The notes: generated by a model from the sequence alone, not told the origin. Numbered from the stretch's first letter, positions 1 to 7,206 are shown. The stretch: DNA of 64,000 nt from Shouchella hunanensis (GCF_028735875.1 NZ_CP117834.1:1352001-1416000); one strand, 5' to 3'. Made by a program: numbers and translations.

Positions 1-141
1 GATGCAAAAGTATATAAAGAGTTCAAGGGAATAAATAAACACGTATGAATCACATCCGAAATCGTTAATAGCATTAGATATTCCTAAGAATATAAATGAA
101 GCTAAGTCCATTTAGAAACCTCAACACTTTCAAATAAATTC

Positions 142-480
142 TTATGAAAAAAGCCATTCAATAAAAGCCAAACCCACTGTAGCAAGAGGAATTCCAATAC
201 AGATAAAAACTATTAAGTACAGCAGAAATACAAGCTTTGCAATCCATAGTTTGTATTTTTTAATTAGCCAGAAGTAAAGAAAGTAAGAAAGCCCCCCACC
301 AAATACATGATAGAAAAGATTCCATATTCTCTTTATTGTCGAATCGGGATCCTTTATAAGAAAACTTTCATAAATAAGTTTATAAAGAGGACTCCAAATC
401 AATAAACCTATGCCAGCGGAAATAGTAAGGGCGACAGCTATAAAAAGAAGCGCAGATAAGAAAAATTGGACTAAAAACAT
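142..480 (-). CDS. Small membrane protein, probable immunity protein to the adjacent LXG toxin
   Basis: A 112-residue, very hydrophobic protein with membrane segments at about residues 5-29, 57-73 and 80-108 (the last may be two helices) and a short charged loop near 42-52 (IKDPDSTIK). It is the next gene after the LXG toxin on the same strand, 117 bases downstream, with an AGGTAAAG-like ribosome binding site. LXG toxin genes are normally followed by their immunity gene, and a toxin that acts on membranes would need a membrane-embedded protector, so immunity is the likely role. This rests on position and topology only; I recognise no family. It could instead be an unrelated small membrane protein. 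Confidence 0.6.
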   Translation of the reverse strand: MFLVQFFLSALLFIAVALTISAGIGLLIWSPLYKLIYESFLIKDPDSTIKRIWNLFYHVFGGGLSYFLYFWLIKKYKLWIAKLVFLLYLIVFICIGIPLATVGLAFIEWLFS

Positions 481-597
481 GGTGCTTTACCTCAATTCTA
501 GCAGTAAATGATTTTTTTTAGTGGAGCATAGATAGCTAAACTTAACATGTATTTAGTCCACCTGTAACACATACTTGTTTTATAGTAAACCTACTAG

Positions 598-2040
598 CTA
601 ACTTCCCCAGCTAAAAAGGGAGGTGACACTATCTTTAACATTATTAAACCCATTACTCACAGTTTCCCCAAAATTTTGGACGTTTTCTATAGTCGCATTG
701 ACACCGTTCTCTAATGCTTTACCAATTTTTTGAGCACCATCTTTCACTTTTTCGTTAAATTGATCGTTTACAATGCCTCCCGCGATTCCTCCTATAAGCC
801 CACCAACAGCACCTCCAACTACAGTGCCAATTCCAGGACAGATAATTGTTCCAATGGCTGCTCCTAACTTAGCTCCACCAATACTGCCGCCAATTACAGT
901 TCCTGCATGAAATGTCGAACCTGCAAAAGCTCGAAAAGAGTTTTCGTAAGTAGAATTATTTGCATTGCGTGGATTTGAGATTTCACTAAAGTGAGAAAAA
1001 GCTCCTATGATTTCAGCACCTCTAAAGACACGTCCAACCGTTTTAACAGCAGTTGTTGCAGTCCCACGCACTTTGTCGCTTGTTAAAAAGTCTTTTACAG
1101 GCGACACAATTTTTCTATTAAATTTATCAGCACCTGATGCGACAGTTCTTGCTGCTGCTTTGGAACCGTCTACTACTTTTTGAGTGAAAACTCCACCAAC
1201 TGGTGCTCTAAAACTAGAGTTGCCGTAGTACTTGGAGCTAAAGGCAAGTCCTGTTAGACCATAAGCTCCAACTTTTACGACTTGTCCAGCGTCATAAACA
1301 TCGCCCATAAACCCTGAAAATGTGGCACTTCCGTGAAAGAAATTATCCACACGGTATTGAGTGACCTTCGAAGTAACTTCACCGTACACTTCTTCCTTTT
1401 TGATTGTGCCAGATTCATAGTTCGTAATGGAGATTCCACCACTACCCACCTTGTCTCTTAACGTTTCCATGTAAGAGCGGAGCAGTAGCAAGTCTTCGTG
1501 AAGGGATTGCAAACGAGAATGGAATTTTTCATCAAAGTTTGCGAGCTTTTCGATTGTGTCGTTTTTCTCCGTAATAAGATCGTCTATCCCAGAGTTGATG
1601 TCAGAGAAGTCTGCGTTCGTTAAAGAGACCAAATCTGAATAACTGCTGACAACTGCGTTTATATCAGATTCATACTCGTCCGTGAGTTGTTTATTTTGTT
1701 TCATTTCCGTCTCGAACTCGTCGTCTAAGTATCGTTGATCGATGTGCTCGCTATTATCAAAACCGAAGTCGCTTAAGCCGCTAATGGTTTCATCGATCAC
1801 CCGTTTGTAGGCGGTAATGAGATTACGATATAAGTTAACGTAAGGGGGATAGCTTTCTTGAAAATAACGGCGGATGCTTTCACCCCCGTGCCCACCAAGT
1901 GAGGAAGAGTGCTGAGATAACCGATTAGCACTAGCTTTTACACTATATAAGGGGGTTTGAATGCCATCAGATTTGGTGGAAAGGTCTTGTAAAAAGGTTG
2001 TTAGTTCAGAGGCGGCAAGTACCCGCTGATCGATACCCAT
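598..2040 (-). CDS. LXG-domain polymorphic toxin with glycine-zipper C-terminus (type VIIb secretion substrate)
   Basis: A 480-residue protein. Residues 1 to about 210 are a helical LXG-type N-terminal domain, the part recognised by the type VIIb (Esx/Yuk) secretion system, with little predicted beta structure and no signal peptide. The C-terminal part has a run at about 373-424 very rich in glycine at short spacing (IGGSIGG, GAAIGT, GGAVGGLIGG), followed by an amphipathic tail ending in SLFSWGS. Glycine zippers pack membrane helices, and the LXG toxin TelE is reported to permeabilise membranes through such a motif, so a membrane-damaging action on rival cells is inferred. Its start overlaps the stop of the small upstream partner gene as TAATG, which indicates translational coupling. 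No nuclease or NADase motif was seen. Confidence 0.8.
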   Translation of the reverse strand: MGIDQRVLAASELTTFLQDLSTKSDGIQTPLYSVKASANRLSQHSSSLGGHGGESIRRYFQESYPPYVNLYRNLITAYKRVIDETISGLSDFGFDNSEHIDQRYLDDEFETEMKQNKQLTDEYESDINAVVSSYSDLVSLTNADFSDINSGIDDLITEKNDTIEKLANFDEKFHSRLQSLHEDLLLLRSYMETLRDKVGSGGISITNYESGTIKKEEVYGEVTSKVTQYRVDNFFHGSATFSGFMGDVYDAGQVVKVGAYGLTGLAFSSKYYGNSSFRAPVGGVFTQKVVDGSKAAARTVASGADKFNRKIVSPVKDFLTSDKVRGTATTAVKTVGRVFRGAEIIGAFSHFSEISNPRNANNSTYENSFRAFAGSTFHAGTVIGGSIGGAKLGAAIGTIICPGIGTVVGGAVGGLIGGIAGGIVNDQFNEKVKDGAQKIGKALENGVNATIENVQNFGETVSNGFNNVKDSVTSLFSWGS

Positions 2041-2318
2041 TAGTTTCCACCTCGAATGCTTTGCCCTAGGGCTCTATCTGTTGCAATCATTGATTCAACA
2101 TTTGCTACTGTATCGTCTACCTGTTTAGCAACAAGGGCAGCAAATTCTTTGTTGAGCTGTTCCATCTCTTCTAAAATTTGTAGCGCTAGTTCTGCTGTAG
2201 CTAATTTATTATCGCTGTTTGCCTGGGGAATGCTTTCAATTGTTACGCTCTCAGCGCTTGTTTTAATAGCTTCGATAAAGGCAATGGCTTCATCTGAATT
2301 GTACGTAATTTGACTCAT
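2040..2318 (-). CDS. Small helical LXG-partner protein (DUF5344/YwqI-like)
   Basis: A protein of about 92 residues predicted to be almost entirely alpha-helical, rich in Ala, Glu and Gln, without signal peptide or membrane segment. It resembles the DUF5344 (YwqI) proteins that accompany LXG toxins and help target them to type VII secretion. A GAGGA ribosome binding site lies 6 bases before the Met at 2318; the Met at 2324 is too close to it. The stop codon shares a base with the toxin start (TAATG), so the two should be made in stoichiometric amounts. Family assignment is from size, composition and position rather than from a clear motif. Confidence 0.65.
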   Translation of the reverse strand: MSQITYNSDEAIAFIEAIKTSAESVTIESIPQANSDNKLATAELALQILEEMEQLNKEFAALVAKQVDDTVANVESMIATDRALGQSIRGGN

Positions 2319-2556
2319 GCTCATTCCTCATTTCTCTTAATCTATATAATTCCATATATTAAAGTGTGAAGGAAAAATATTCAAGGTGAAACCATCCTTT
2401 TAACTTGATTAATAGTAGTTAAGAGTAGAGTACTGGTACAAAGGGTGTGTGTGCGCTTTATTTAGGTGTGAAAAAGATGATTTTTTTGGAAAAATGTTGT
2501 AAACTTTTCATTGATGCATGGGATTTATCAGAACTGTTGAAAAAGAAGGTGAGCTT

Positions 2557-2928
2557 ATGAGTGAGCGGAGCGTCTTGGAAAATGAGATATCCTTTTTACG
2601 CAATCAAGTCAATACTTATTCAGATGAGATAACCCGGTTAAAGAAGTGTAAGCAAAAATTTTCCGATTTGGTGGGTGAGTTGGAGGGCGCAAAACAAACG
2701 TATTTGCAACCGGAGCTTTCTAAGCCTTATTGGAGTGGGCAAACAGCACATCGTTTTGAAGAGAAACGACAAACAAACGTTGTCGATAAAATCGATTCCA
2801 CTTGTATCGCTCAAGTAGAAAAGATGGTTCAATCAGTTGATTCTGCGATACAAGCAAAACAAGGGGCGATTGATTTAAACGAAATGCTTCTCTCATCTAA
2901 GCTTAGTGCTTTACGAACGCTAGATTAG
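2557..2928 (+). CDS. Coiled-coil LXG-partner protein (DUF5082/YwqH-like)
   Basis: A 123-residue helical protein: an N-terminal coiled coil at about 3-45 (ENEISFLRNQVNTYSDEI) and a second helix at about 75-120, with a W-S-G turn between (PYWSGQTA, about residue 60). The helix-WxG-helix layout fits the WXG100/DUF5082 partner proteins of LXG toxins such as YwqH. The start at 2557 has a good AAGGTGAG site just upstream; an in-frame ATG at 2518 lacks one. In Bacillus subtilis the ywqH-ywqI-ywqJ genes run in one direction; here this gene is divergent from the toxin and its other partner, with about 240 bases between. Its 3' end abuts an insertion sequence remnant, so the locus has been rearranged. 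Confidence 0.6.
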   Translation: MSERSVLENEISFLRNQVNTYSDEITRLKKCKQKFSDLVGELEGAKQTYLQPELSKPYWSGQTAHRFEEKRQTNVVDKIDSTCIAQVEKMVQSVDSAIQAKQGAIDLNEMLLSSKLSALRTLD

Positions 2929-2935
2929 TTGTAGC

Positions 2936-3880
2936 ATGAGGGTTGTCTTATATCAGCCGGAACATGAACGCGATGCCTCCGTCTATTCAGTCTTCATTAA
3001 AGCAAGCGAAAATGTTTCGGAACGAAAGACATTGCGTTCCACTAGCAAAGATCTGAAGCACTATCGCAAGCAATGGCTAGACTTTAGCAATCGCAAGAAG
3101 AAGTATCAAAAGGATATAAACATTCTCGGGAGCGAAACAGTTATTCAAAAACCGATGCGGATGAAAGATGACTACATGAGAAATGGTCAGCTCAAGCCTG
3201 GTTACAATATCCAGTTGGCGACCAAAGGTCAGTATGCATTAGCCTATGACATCTTCCCTAACCCTACAAACACACGAACGCTTATCCCTTTTTTAACTAC
3301 CATTGAAGAGGGCTTCTTTGAGTTCCCTCCCTTCCTCATTGCAGATGCCGGTTATGGTAGTGAGTAAAATTATGAAGATGTCATTCAGAATCGGAAACGT
3401 GCCCCTCTTATAACCTACAATCAATACAGGAAAGAGCAAAAAAAGAAAACGAAGCAAGATCCTTTTCAAATAGCCAATTAGCCTTACGATTCTAAAGGAG
3501 ATTCTTTCACGTGTCCACATAATCAAAAACTCTCGTTTTTGTATGAATCCCGTTTACATGATAAAGATCGATTTAGTCAAAGCTGTCGTGTATGACTATA
3601 AATGAGCATTGGGAGCACAGAAAGCCTATATAAAACGCTTGCTTTCCGAAGCGAGAACAGGTGGATTATACCGTAAACGAAAAATAGATGTGGACCAGTC
3701 TTTGGATTTTTGAAGGCTCATTTGGGTTTCACTCGATCCTCAGCCCGAAGGACCAAGAAAGGGAAAAATGAAATAGGTCTTGCCTTCATGGCGGTAAATA
3801 TGAGGAAATACACCGCATATAGAAGGTATTTCACAATTAACTTGCATCAGAAAAATAGAAAAAAGATCGCCATCACTTGA
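2936..3880 (+). pseudogene. Decayed IS1182-family transposase
   Basis: An open frame of 143 residues at 2936-3367 contains the typical IS1182 transposase core (MRMKDDYM-NGQLKPGYN, then IADAGYGSE, which carries a catalytic Asp). It stops with TAA at 3365-3367 just after GSE. The same frame continues with recognisable transposase sequence (NYEDVIQNRK, later FTCPHNQKLSF) but has more stops near 3478 and beyond 3590. The C-terminal part reappears in another frame (GGLYRKRKIDVD, then MRKYTAYRRY). The N-terminal third is missing. With at least two in-frame stops, a frame change and a lost 5' end, this copy cannot be active. Confidence 0.85.
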
Positions 3881-3900
3881 AAAAAGGGATGGCGATCTTT
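3862..3900 (+). terminator. Hairpin at the 3' end of the IS remnant
   Basis: Perfect 13-base inverted repeat (AAAGATCGCCATC / GATGGCGATCTTT, 3862-3874 and 3888-3900) with a 13-base loop, at the end of the transposase remnant. The T run is short (TTT then GTTG), so it is a modest terminator on either strand. Confidence 0.5.
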
Positions 3901-3939
3901 GTTGTGTCAGAAACTAGTTATGTCCCAGCCTCTTTCATA

Positions 3940-4062
3940 TTAAGCGCCTTTTTTCTCTTCAAGTTTTTTCACGTCATTTAAAGGCTGTTTTGGCCAGTAT
4001 GGTGCCATAATGGGACCGGTAATACACCCTCGTCCTCCATAGAAGGAAGAGGATTTTTTTTG
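3940..4062 (-). pseudogene. Orphan 3' coding relic next to the IS end
   Basis: On the minus strand an open frame without a usable start reads GGRGCITGPIMAPYWPKQ and then DVKKLEEKKGA before a TAA at 3940-3942, five bases outside the IS right end. It looks like the C-terminus of a protein whose remainder is gone. I do not recognise the family. The region 3936-4182 otherwise holds only the hairpin at 4028-4061. Chance coding cannot be excluded. Confidence 0.25.
4028..4061 (+). terminator. Possible intrinsic terminator upstream of the DUF421 gene
   Basis: Stem CCTCGTCCT / AGGAAGAGG with one mismatch, followed by eight T residues on the plus strand. No intact plus-strand gene precedes it apart from the IS remnant, so it may terminate a lost gene or the element's transcript. 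Confidence 0.45.
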
Positions 4063-4182
4063 TTACATTCAATCGCGTTTTTTAATCAAGTTGCCCCTAA
4101 CAAAAGGGCTATTACCAAGCCGATTTGGAATAATTGCATGTTTCTTGATTCTTTCGCTCATACTTTAAACGAGGTGATCGGC

Positions 4183-4827
4183 TTGGACCAACTACTGTCC
4201 ACACTTATACGTACGGTAATTATGTTTATCGCCGTTTTAATTTTCTTTCGCTTAACAGGAAAAAAAGAGCTTGGTGAAGTAAGTGTTCTTGATGTCATCA
4301 TTACATTAATGATTGCTGAATTAGCTGTTGTTTTAATTGATGATCCTGAACTGCCTCTATATAGAGGGTTGGCACCTATTGCTCTTCTCATTCTCCTGCA
4401 GCGTATCTTCACTTATTTACAAGTAAAAAATCAAAAATTTCGAGATCTCGTCGATGGAGAACCAGTCATTATTATTAAAGATGGACAATTTTTACAGGAA
4501 AACTTATCGGATCAGAATTACAATATTGATGATATTATGTTGCAGCTACGGGATAAAAACATTGCTGATGTACAAGAAGTTGACTGGGCGATGCTTGAAG
4601 CCTCTGGTACATTATCTATTTTTAAAAAAGGGGATAACACACCTTTTACCTTGCCTTTGATTATGGATGGTGTGCTGCAAAAAGATCACTTAAAAATCCT
4701 AAACCTTACGGAAGAATGGGTTCATCAACAGCTAAATAAGAAGGGCATCGTTGCCGTTGAGCACGTTTTTTACTGTAGTTACTTCAATAACACATTTGCC
4801 GTTCAGAAAAAAACGATAGCACCGTAG
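4183..4827 (+). CDS. DUF421 family membrane protein (YetF/YrbG-like)
   Basis: About 214 residues. Three membrane helices fill the first 85 residues (LIRTVIMFIAVLIFF, VLDVIITLMIAELAVVLI, LAPIALLILLQRIFTYL), followed by a soluble alpha/beta DUF421 domain with the conserved stretches RLTGKKELG, VDGEPVIIIKDG and LQLRDKNIADV. The start is taken as TTG 4183 because GAGGTGAT lies just before it; the frame is open further upstream but without another site. Proteins of this family occur in several copies in Bacillus and some are linked to spores; the molecular function is unknown. It is followed 48 bases later by a lipid kinase gene on the same strand and may be co-transcribed with it. Confidence 0.8.
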   Translation: MDQLLSTLIRTVIMFIAVLIFFRLTGKKELGEVSVLDVIITLMIAELAVVLIDDPELPLYRGLAPIALLILLQRIFTYLQVKNQKFRDLVDGEPVIIIKDGQFLQENLSDQNYNIDDIMLQLRDKNIADVQEVDWAMLEASGTLSIFKKGDNTPFTLPLIMDGVLQKDHLKILNLTEEWVHQQLNKKGIVAVEHVFYCSYFNNTFAVQKKTIAP

Positions 4828-4875
4828 TTGAAATGAAATAAAAAGGGTATAGATGTATAGAAGAGGTGAAGTCAC

Positions 4876-5775
4876 GTGACCATGTATACGAAAGCACTGC
4901 TCATTTACAATCAAGCAGCTGGACAAGGTGAACTAGAAGATTTACTTAAAGACATTGTTCCTAAATTAGCCCCTTCCATAAAAGAATTCACTTTATACCA
5001 AACCGAAAAAGCAGGAGACACGGAAGCTCTATGCGTGGAGAATGGAAGCAAAGTGGACTTAATCCTCATTATGGGTGGAGACGGTACGGTTCACGAATGC
5101 GTAAACGGACTTATGCAGCAAGCTGGTCGCCCAATCGTTGGTATTTTACCAACAGGAACATGTAACGATTTGTCCCGTTCATTGAACTGTTCAAAAATAG
5201 ACGATGCAGTGGATGCTATACTTGCTGGCAACACTACCGATATTGATATCGTTAGCCAAAACGATCGTTATTTCAGCAATTTCTCTGGAATTGGCCTTAT
5301 TACAGAAGCATCAAAAGAAATTGAGGAATCAACTAAAGAATCGTTTGGTAAATTAGGCTATATCATTAGTGCCATCCGCTCCCTGAAAGAACCCACCCCT
5401 TTTTCATATGAATTAACAACCAATACAGGTGTAAAGAAAAGTGGAGAAGCGGTTATGATCTTGGCTATGAACGGTCAATACATCGGAACGGTTGGCTTGT
5501 TTAATGACGTTATCTCTTTAAACGATGGCATCCTTCACATGTTTATCGTGAAAGAAGCAGGCGCAACGTTGCTAAAGAATATGTATAATCAAGCACGCAC
5601 AGACGAAGGATGGCTCGATCATCCAGAGCAATTGGAAATGCTTGATGTCGAACAGTGTTCTCTTATTACATCACCTGTTCTTGATATTGATAGCGATGGA
5701 GAAAAAATAGATACCACACCAGTAACGTATCGTGTTCATGAAAAAGCATTGACCTTCATCCATCACCAACAATAA
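4876..5775 (+). CDS. Diacylglycerol kinase-type lipid kinase (YerQ/BmrU-like)
   Basis: A 299-residue cytoplasmic kinase of the DAGK catalytic family. It shows the nucleotide-binding loop MGGDGTVHE at about 68-77, the PTGTCNDLSR motif at about 95-104 and a family-typical DIDSDGE near 272-278. Such enzymes phosphorylate diacylglycerol or related lipids with ATP; in Firmicutes DgkB recycles the diacylglycerol released in lipoteichoic acid synthesis. Whether this one is DgkB or one of the paralogues of unknown substrate cannot be decided; the divergent N-terminus suggests a paralogue. GTG 4876 is six bases after AGAGGTGAA; ATG 4882 is an alternative. A strong terminator follows directly. Confidence 0.85.
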   Translation: MTMYTKALLIYNQAAGQGELEDLLKDIVPKLAPSIKEFTLYQTEKAGDTEALCVENGSKVDLILIMGGDGTVHECVNGLMQQAGRPIVGILPTGTCNDLSRSLNCSKIDDAVDAILAGNTTDIDIVSQNDRYFSNFSGIGLITEASKEIEESTKESFGKLGYIISAIRSLKEPTPFSYELTTNTGVKKSGEAVMILAMNGQYIGTVGLFNDVISLNDGILHMFIVKEAGATLLKNMYNQARTDEGWLDHPEQLEMLDVEQCSLITSPVLDIDSDGEKIDTTPVTYRVHEKALTFIHHQQ

Positions 5776-5810
5776 AAAGAGGAATCCAATAAGTGTTGGA
5801 TTCCTCTTTT
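5776..5810. terminator. Bidirectional terminator between lipid kinase and FrnE-like gene
   Basis: Perfect 14-base stem (AAAGAGGAATCCAA / TTGGATTCCTCTTT) with a 6-base loop and T runs on both strands, between two convergent genes. Confidence 0.9.
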
Positions 5811-5813
5811 GGT

Positions 5814-6497
5814 TTAACAGCTTCCATCTGAACATGTATCGCCTTGATTCACTACTTGAATCTGAGAGGCATCTTCTTCTTTTACCTTTTCTAACACTTG
5901 AAGGAACGCCTCTTTAGGCTGAGCTCCTGAAACAGCATATTTTCGGTTAAAAACAAAGAACGGAACGCCTTGAACCCCAATTTGGCTTCCTTCTGCCTGA
6001 TCTTGCATCACAACGTCCTTATACTGATCGCTGTCTAATACGGCATTTACCTCTTCTTTCCCTATACCTGCTGTTTCCGCAATCGCTATTAGCGTTTCTC
6101 GATCGCCAACATAACGCCCTTGGACAAAATGCGCGTCCAATAGCGCCTCCATTACTTCTCCCATTTTCCCTTTTTCTTTCGCTAAATGGCTTAAGCGATG
6201 AGCATCCATTGTATTCACAACTCGGACACTCTCTAGATGATAGTTTAAACCTACTTCTTTGGCCTGAGCAGTGACTTGACTATTCATTTCTTTTGCCTTT
6301 TCAACAGGGACATTGTACTTTTTCGCAAGAACCGTCACCATGGACTCTGTCGAGTGCTGTGGTGCACTAGGGTCAAGCTGAAAACTTTTAAACGTCACGT
6401 CAACAGGTTGATCAAATTCATCTAAAGCCTGCTCAAACTTTCTCTTTCCGATATAACAAAACGGACATGCAACATCCGACCAAATCTCTACTTTCAT
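5814..6497 (-). CDS. DsbA-family thiol oxidoreductase (FrnE-like)
   Basis: A 227-residue cytoplasmic protein of the DsbA/FrnE family. The thioredoxin-type active site is C-P-F-C at residues 11-14 in SDVACPFCYIG, followed by an inserted helical domain. The cis-proline region is GVQGVPFFVFNRKYAVSG at about 177-194. The C-terminus has two more cysteines (TCSDGSC), which in this family can act with the active site or bind metal. Such proteins catalyse dithiol-disulfide exchange or isomerisation and have been tied to oxidative stress tolerance. It is a single gene, divergent from the tandem peptide array; the peptides contain no cysteine, so a maturation role there is unlikely. Confidence 0.85.
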   Translation of the reverse strand: MKVEIWSDVACPFCYIGKRKFEQALDEFDQPVDVTFKSFQLDPSAPQHSTESMVTVLAKKYNVPVEKAKEMNSQVTAQAKEVGLNYHLESVRVVNTMDAHRLSHLAKEKGKMGEVMEALLDAHFVQGRYVGDRETLIAIAETAGIGKEEVNAVLDSDQYKDVVMQDQAEGSQIGVQGVPFFVFNRKYAVSGAQPKEAFLQVLEKVKEEDASQIQVVNQGDTCSDGSC

Positions 6498-6607
6498 TCT
6501 TCATTCGCCCCCTTCTTTTTATACGATATACCCATCAATAAACAAGTGCAACGGATGTGCTTTTAATCACCGTTTTATATCCTTTTAAAAAAAAATTATA
6601 AAAAAAA

Positions 6608-6623
6608 GTGATCCAATGTGATC
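6608..6623 (+). promoter_or_regulatory. Direct repeat upstream of the tandem peptide array
   Basis: GTGATC occurs at 6608-6613 and again at 6618-6623, exactly one helical turn apart, in the AT-rich region 6498-6681 ahead of the first peptide gene. No clear consensus promoter is visible, though AT-rich tracts (6580-6607) could serve. Proposed as a regulator site; unproven. Confidence 0.3.
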
Positions 6624-6681
6624 TCTCTTACGTTATCTAAGTAAGTAAGAACAATAAAGCTTTTTTAAAGGAGGTCATGTC

Positions 6682-6747
6682 ATGTTTACAGATATTCTTG
6701 TACAAGCTTTTGAATCCGTTTCTAGCATTATCGGTACTCTTGGTTAA
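6682..6747 (+). CDS. Tandem amphipathic peptide, copy 1
   Basis: A 21-residue peptide beginning MFTDILVQAF and ending SIIGTLG. Ribosome binding site AAAGGAGGTC lies at 6668-6676. Hydrophobic residues fall at 2, 5, 6, 9, 10, 13, 16, 17 and 20, which forms one continuous face on an alpha helix; Thr, Asp, Gln, Glu and Ser fill the other. Charge is about -2 and there is no cysteine, leader or signal peptide. It resembles phenol-soluble modulins in size and helix pattern, but I recognise no family. Confidence 0.88.
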   Translation: MFTDILVQAFESVSSIIGTLG

Positions 6748-6785
6748 TTCTCTTTTTTCTTATTTTCTAACAGGAGGTGGATCTC

Positions 6786-6851
6786 ATGTTTACAGATATT
6801 CTTGTTCAAGCTTTTGAATCAGTTTCTAGCATTATCGGTACTCTTGGCTAA
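6786..6851 (+). CDS. Tandem amphipathic peptide, copy 2
   Basis: Encodes the same 21-residue peptide as copy 1, with silent changes (GTA to GTT, TCC to TCA, GGT to GGC). The ribosome binding site AGGAGGTGG lies just before ATCTC-ATG. The gene starts 104 bases after copy 1. Confidence 0.88.
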   Translation: MFTDILVQAFESVSSIIGTLG

Positions 6852-6889
6852 TTCTCTTTTTTCTTATTTTCTAACAGGAGGTGGATTTC

Positions 6890-6955
6890 ATGTTTACAGA
6901 TATTCTTATTCAAGCTTTTGAATCAGTTTCTAGCATTATCGGTACGCTTGGCTAA
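6890..6955 (+). CDS. Tandem amphipathic peptide, copy 3
   Basis: A 21-residue peptide identical to copy 1 except Val7 to Ile. Own AGGAGGTGG ribosome binding site. The amphipathic pattern is unchanged. Confidence 0.88.
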   Translation: MFTDILIQAFESVSSIIGTLG

Positions 6956-6993
6956 TTCTCTTTTTTCTTATTTTCTAACGGGAGGTGGATCTC

Positions 6994-7059
6994 ATGTTTA
7001 CAGATATTCTTATTCAAGCTTTTGAATCAGTTTCTAGCATTATCGGTACGCTTGGCTAA
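6994..7059 (+). CDS. Tandem amphipathic peptide, copy 4
   Basis: Identical in protein sequence to copy 3 (Ile at position 7). Its ribosome binding site is GGGAGGTGG. Copies 3 and 4 are the most similar pair, consistent with the latest duplication. Confidence 0.88.
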   Translation: MFTDILIQAFESVSSIIGTLG

Positions 7060-7097
7060 TTCTCTTTTTTCTTATTTTCTAACGGGAGGTGGATCAA

Positions 7098-7163
7098 ATG
7101 CTCACAGACGTACTTACACAACTATTTGAATCAGTTTCTAGCATCGTGGGAACTCTTGGTTAA
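7098..7163 (+). CDS. Tandem amphipathic peptide, copy 5 (diverged)
   Basis: A 21-residue peptide beginning MLTDVLTQLF and ending SIVGTLG. It differs from copy 1 at positions 2, 5, 7, 9 and 17. Four of these changes keep a hydrophobic residue (Phe/Leu, Ile/Val, Ala/Leu, Ile/Val); position 7 becomes Thr. The central FESVSS and final GTLG are unchanged. It has its own GGGAGGTGG site and a terminator follows. The two or more peptide types in one operon recall multi-peptide leaderless bacteriocins and PSM operons. Confidence 0.85.
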   Translation: MLTDVLTQLFESVSSIVGTLG

Positions 7164-7173
7164 TCAATATGAA

Positions 7174-7206
7174 CGGGCAGTGATCCTTGTCGCTGCTCGC
7201 TTTTTA
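7174..7206 (+). terminator. Terminator of the tandem peptide operon
   Basis: Stem of about 9-10 base pairs (GGGCAGTGA with TCGCTGCTC, two G-T pairs) followed by GCTTTTTATTGTTTT, ten bases after the stop of peptide copy 5. Confidence 0.75.

Larger units (their letters stand above)
2930..3935 (+). mobile_element. IS1182-type insertion sequence remnant
   Basis: Contains the broken transposase and, at its right edge (about 3915-3935), the end sequence TTATGTCCCAGCCTCTTT, which is typical of the terminal inverted repeat of many IS1182-type elements. The matching left end (AAAGAGGCTGGGACA) is not found before the transposase remnant, which begins directly after the LXG-partner gene. The left part has therefore been deleted. 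The exact left border is uncertain. Confidence 0.7.
6682..7163 (+). repeat. Tandem array of five 104-bp units, each a complete small gene
   Basis: Five start codons lie exactly 104 bases apart (6682, 6786, 6890, 6994, 7098). Each unit is a 66-base gene plus a 38-base linker that is nearly identical between units (TTCTCTTTTTTC then a strong AGGAGGTGG or GGGAGGTGG ribosome binding site). Units 1-4 are almost identical; unit 5 has diverged in sequence but keeps the reading frame, the length and the FESVSSI and GTLG motifs. Many of its changes are silent or conservative (GAT to GAC, ATT to ATC, GGT to GGA, Ile to Val), which points to selection on the peptide. The exact period suggests recent duplication by unequal crossing-over. 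Confidence 0.97.

Noticed and set aside
1-48. Possible 3' end of a plus-strand gene (frame reading DAKVYKEFKGINKHV, then stop)
   Set aside because: Only 15 codons are inside the window, with no flanking evidence; too short to support.
2056-2313. Plus-strand open frame of 85 codons over the DUF5344-like gene
   Set aside because: It is the antisense shadow of a better supported gene, without a ribosome binding site.
6682-7163. Regular direct repeats as a possible CRISPR array
   Set aside because: The period is 104 bases with no unique spacers; every unit is a complete coding gene with its own ribosome binding site.
6682-7163. Type I toxin-antitoxin array (Ldr-like) for the small peptides
   Set aside because: No antisense promoter or antisense RNA signal was seen, the units share one transcript layout, and the peptides are short amphipathic helices rather than a single membrane-spanning helix.
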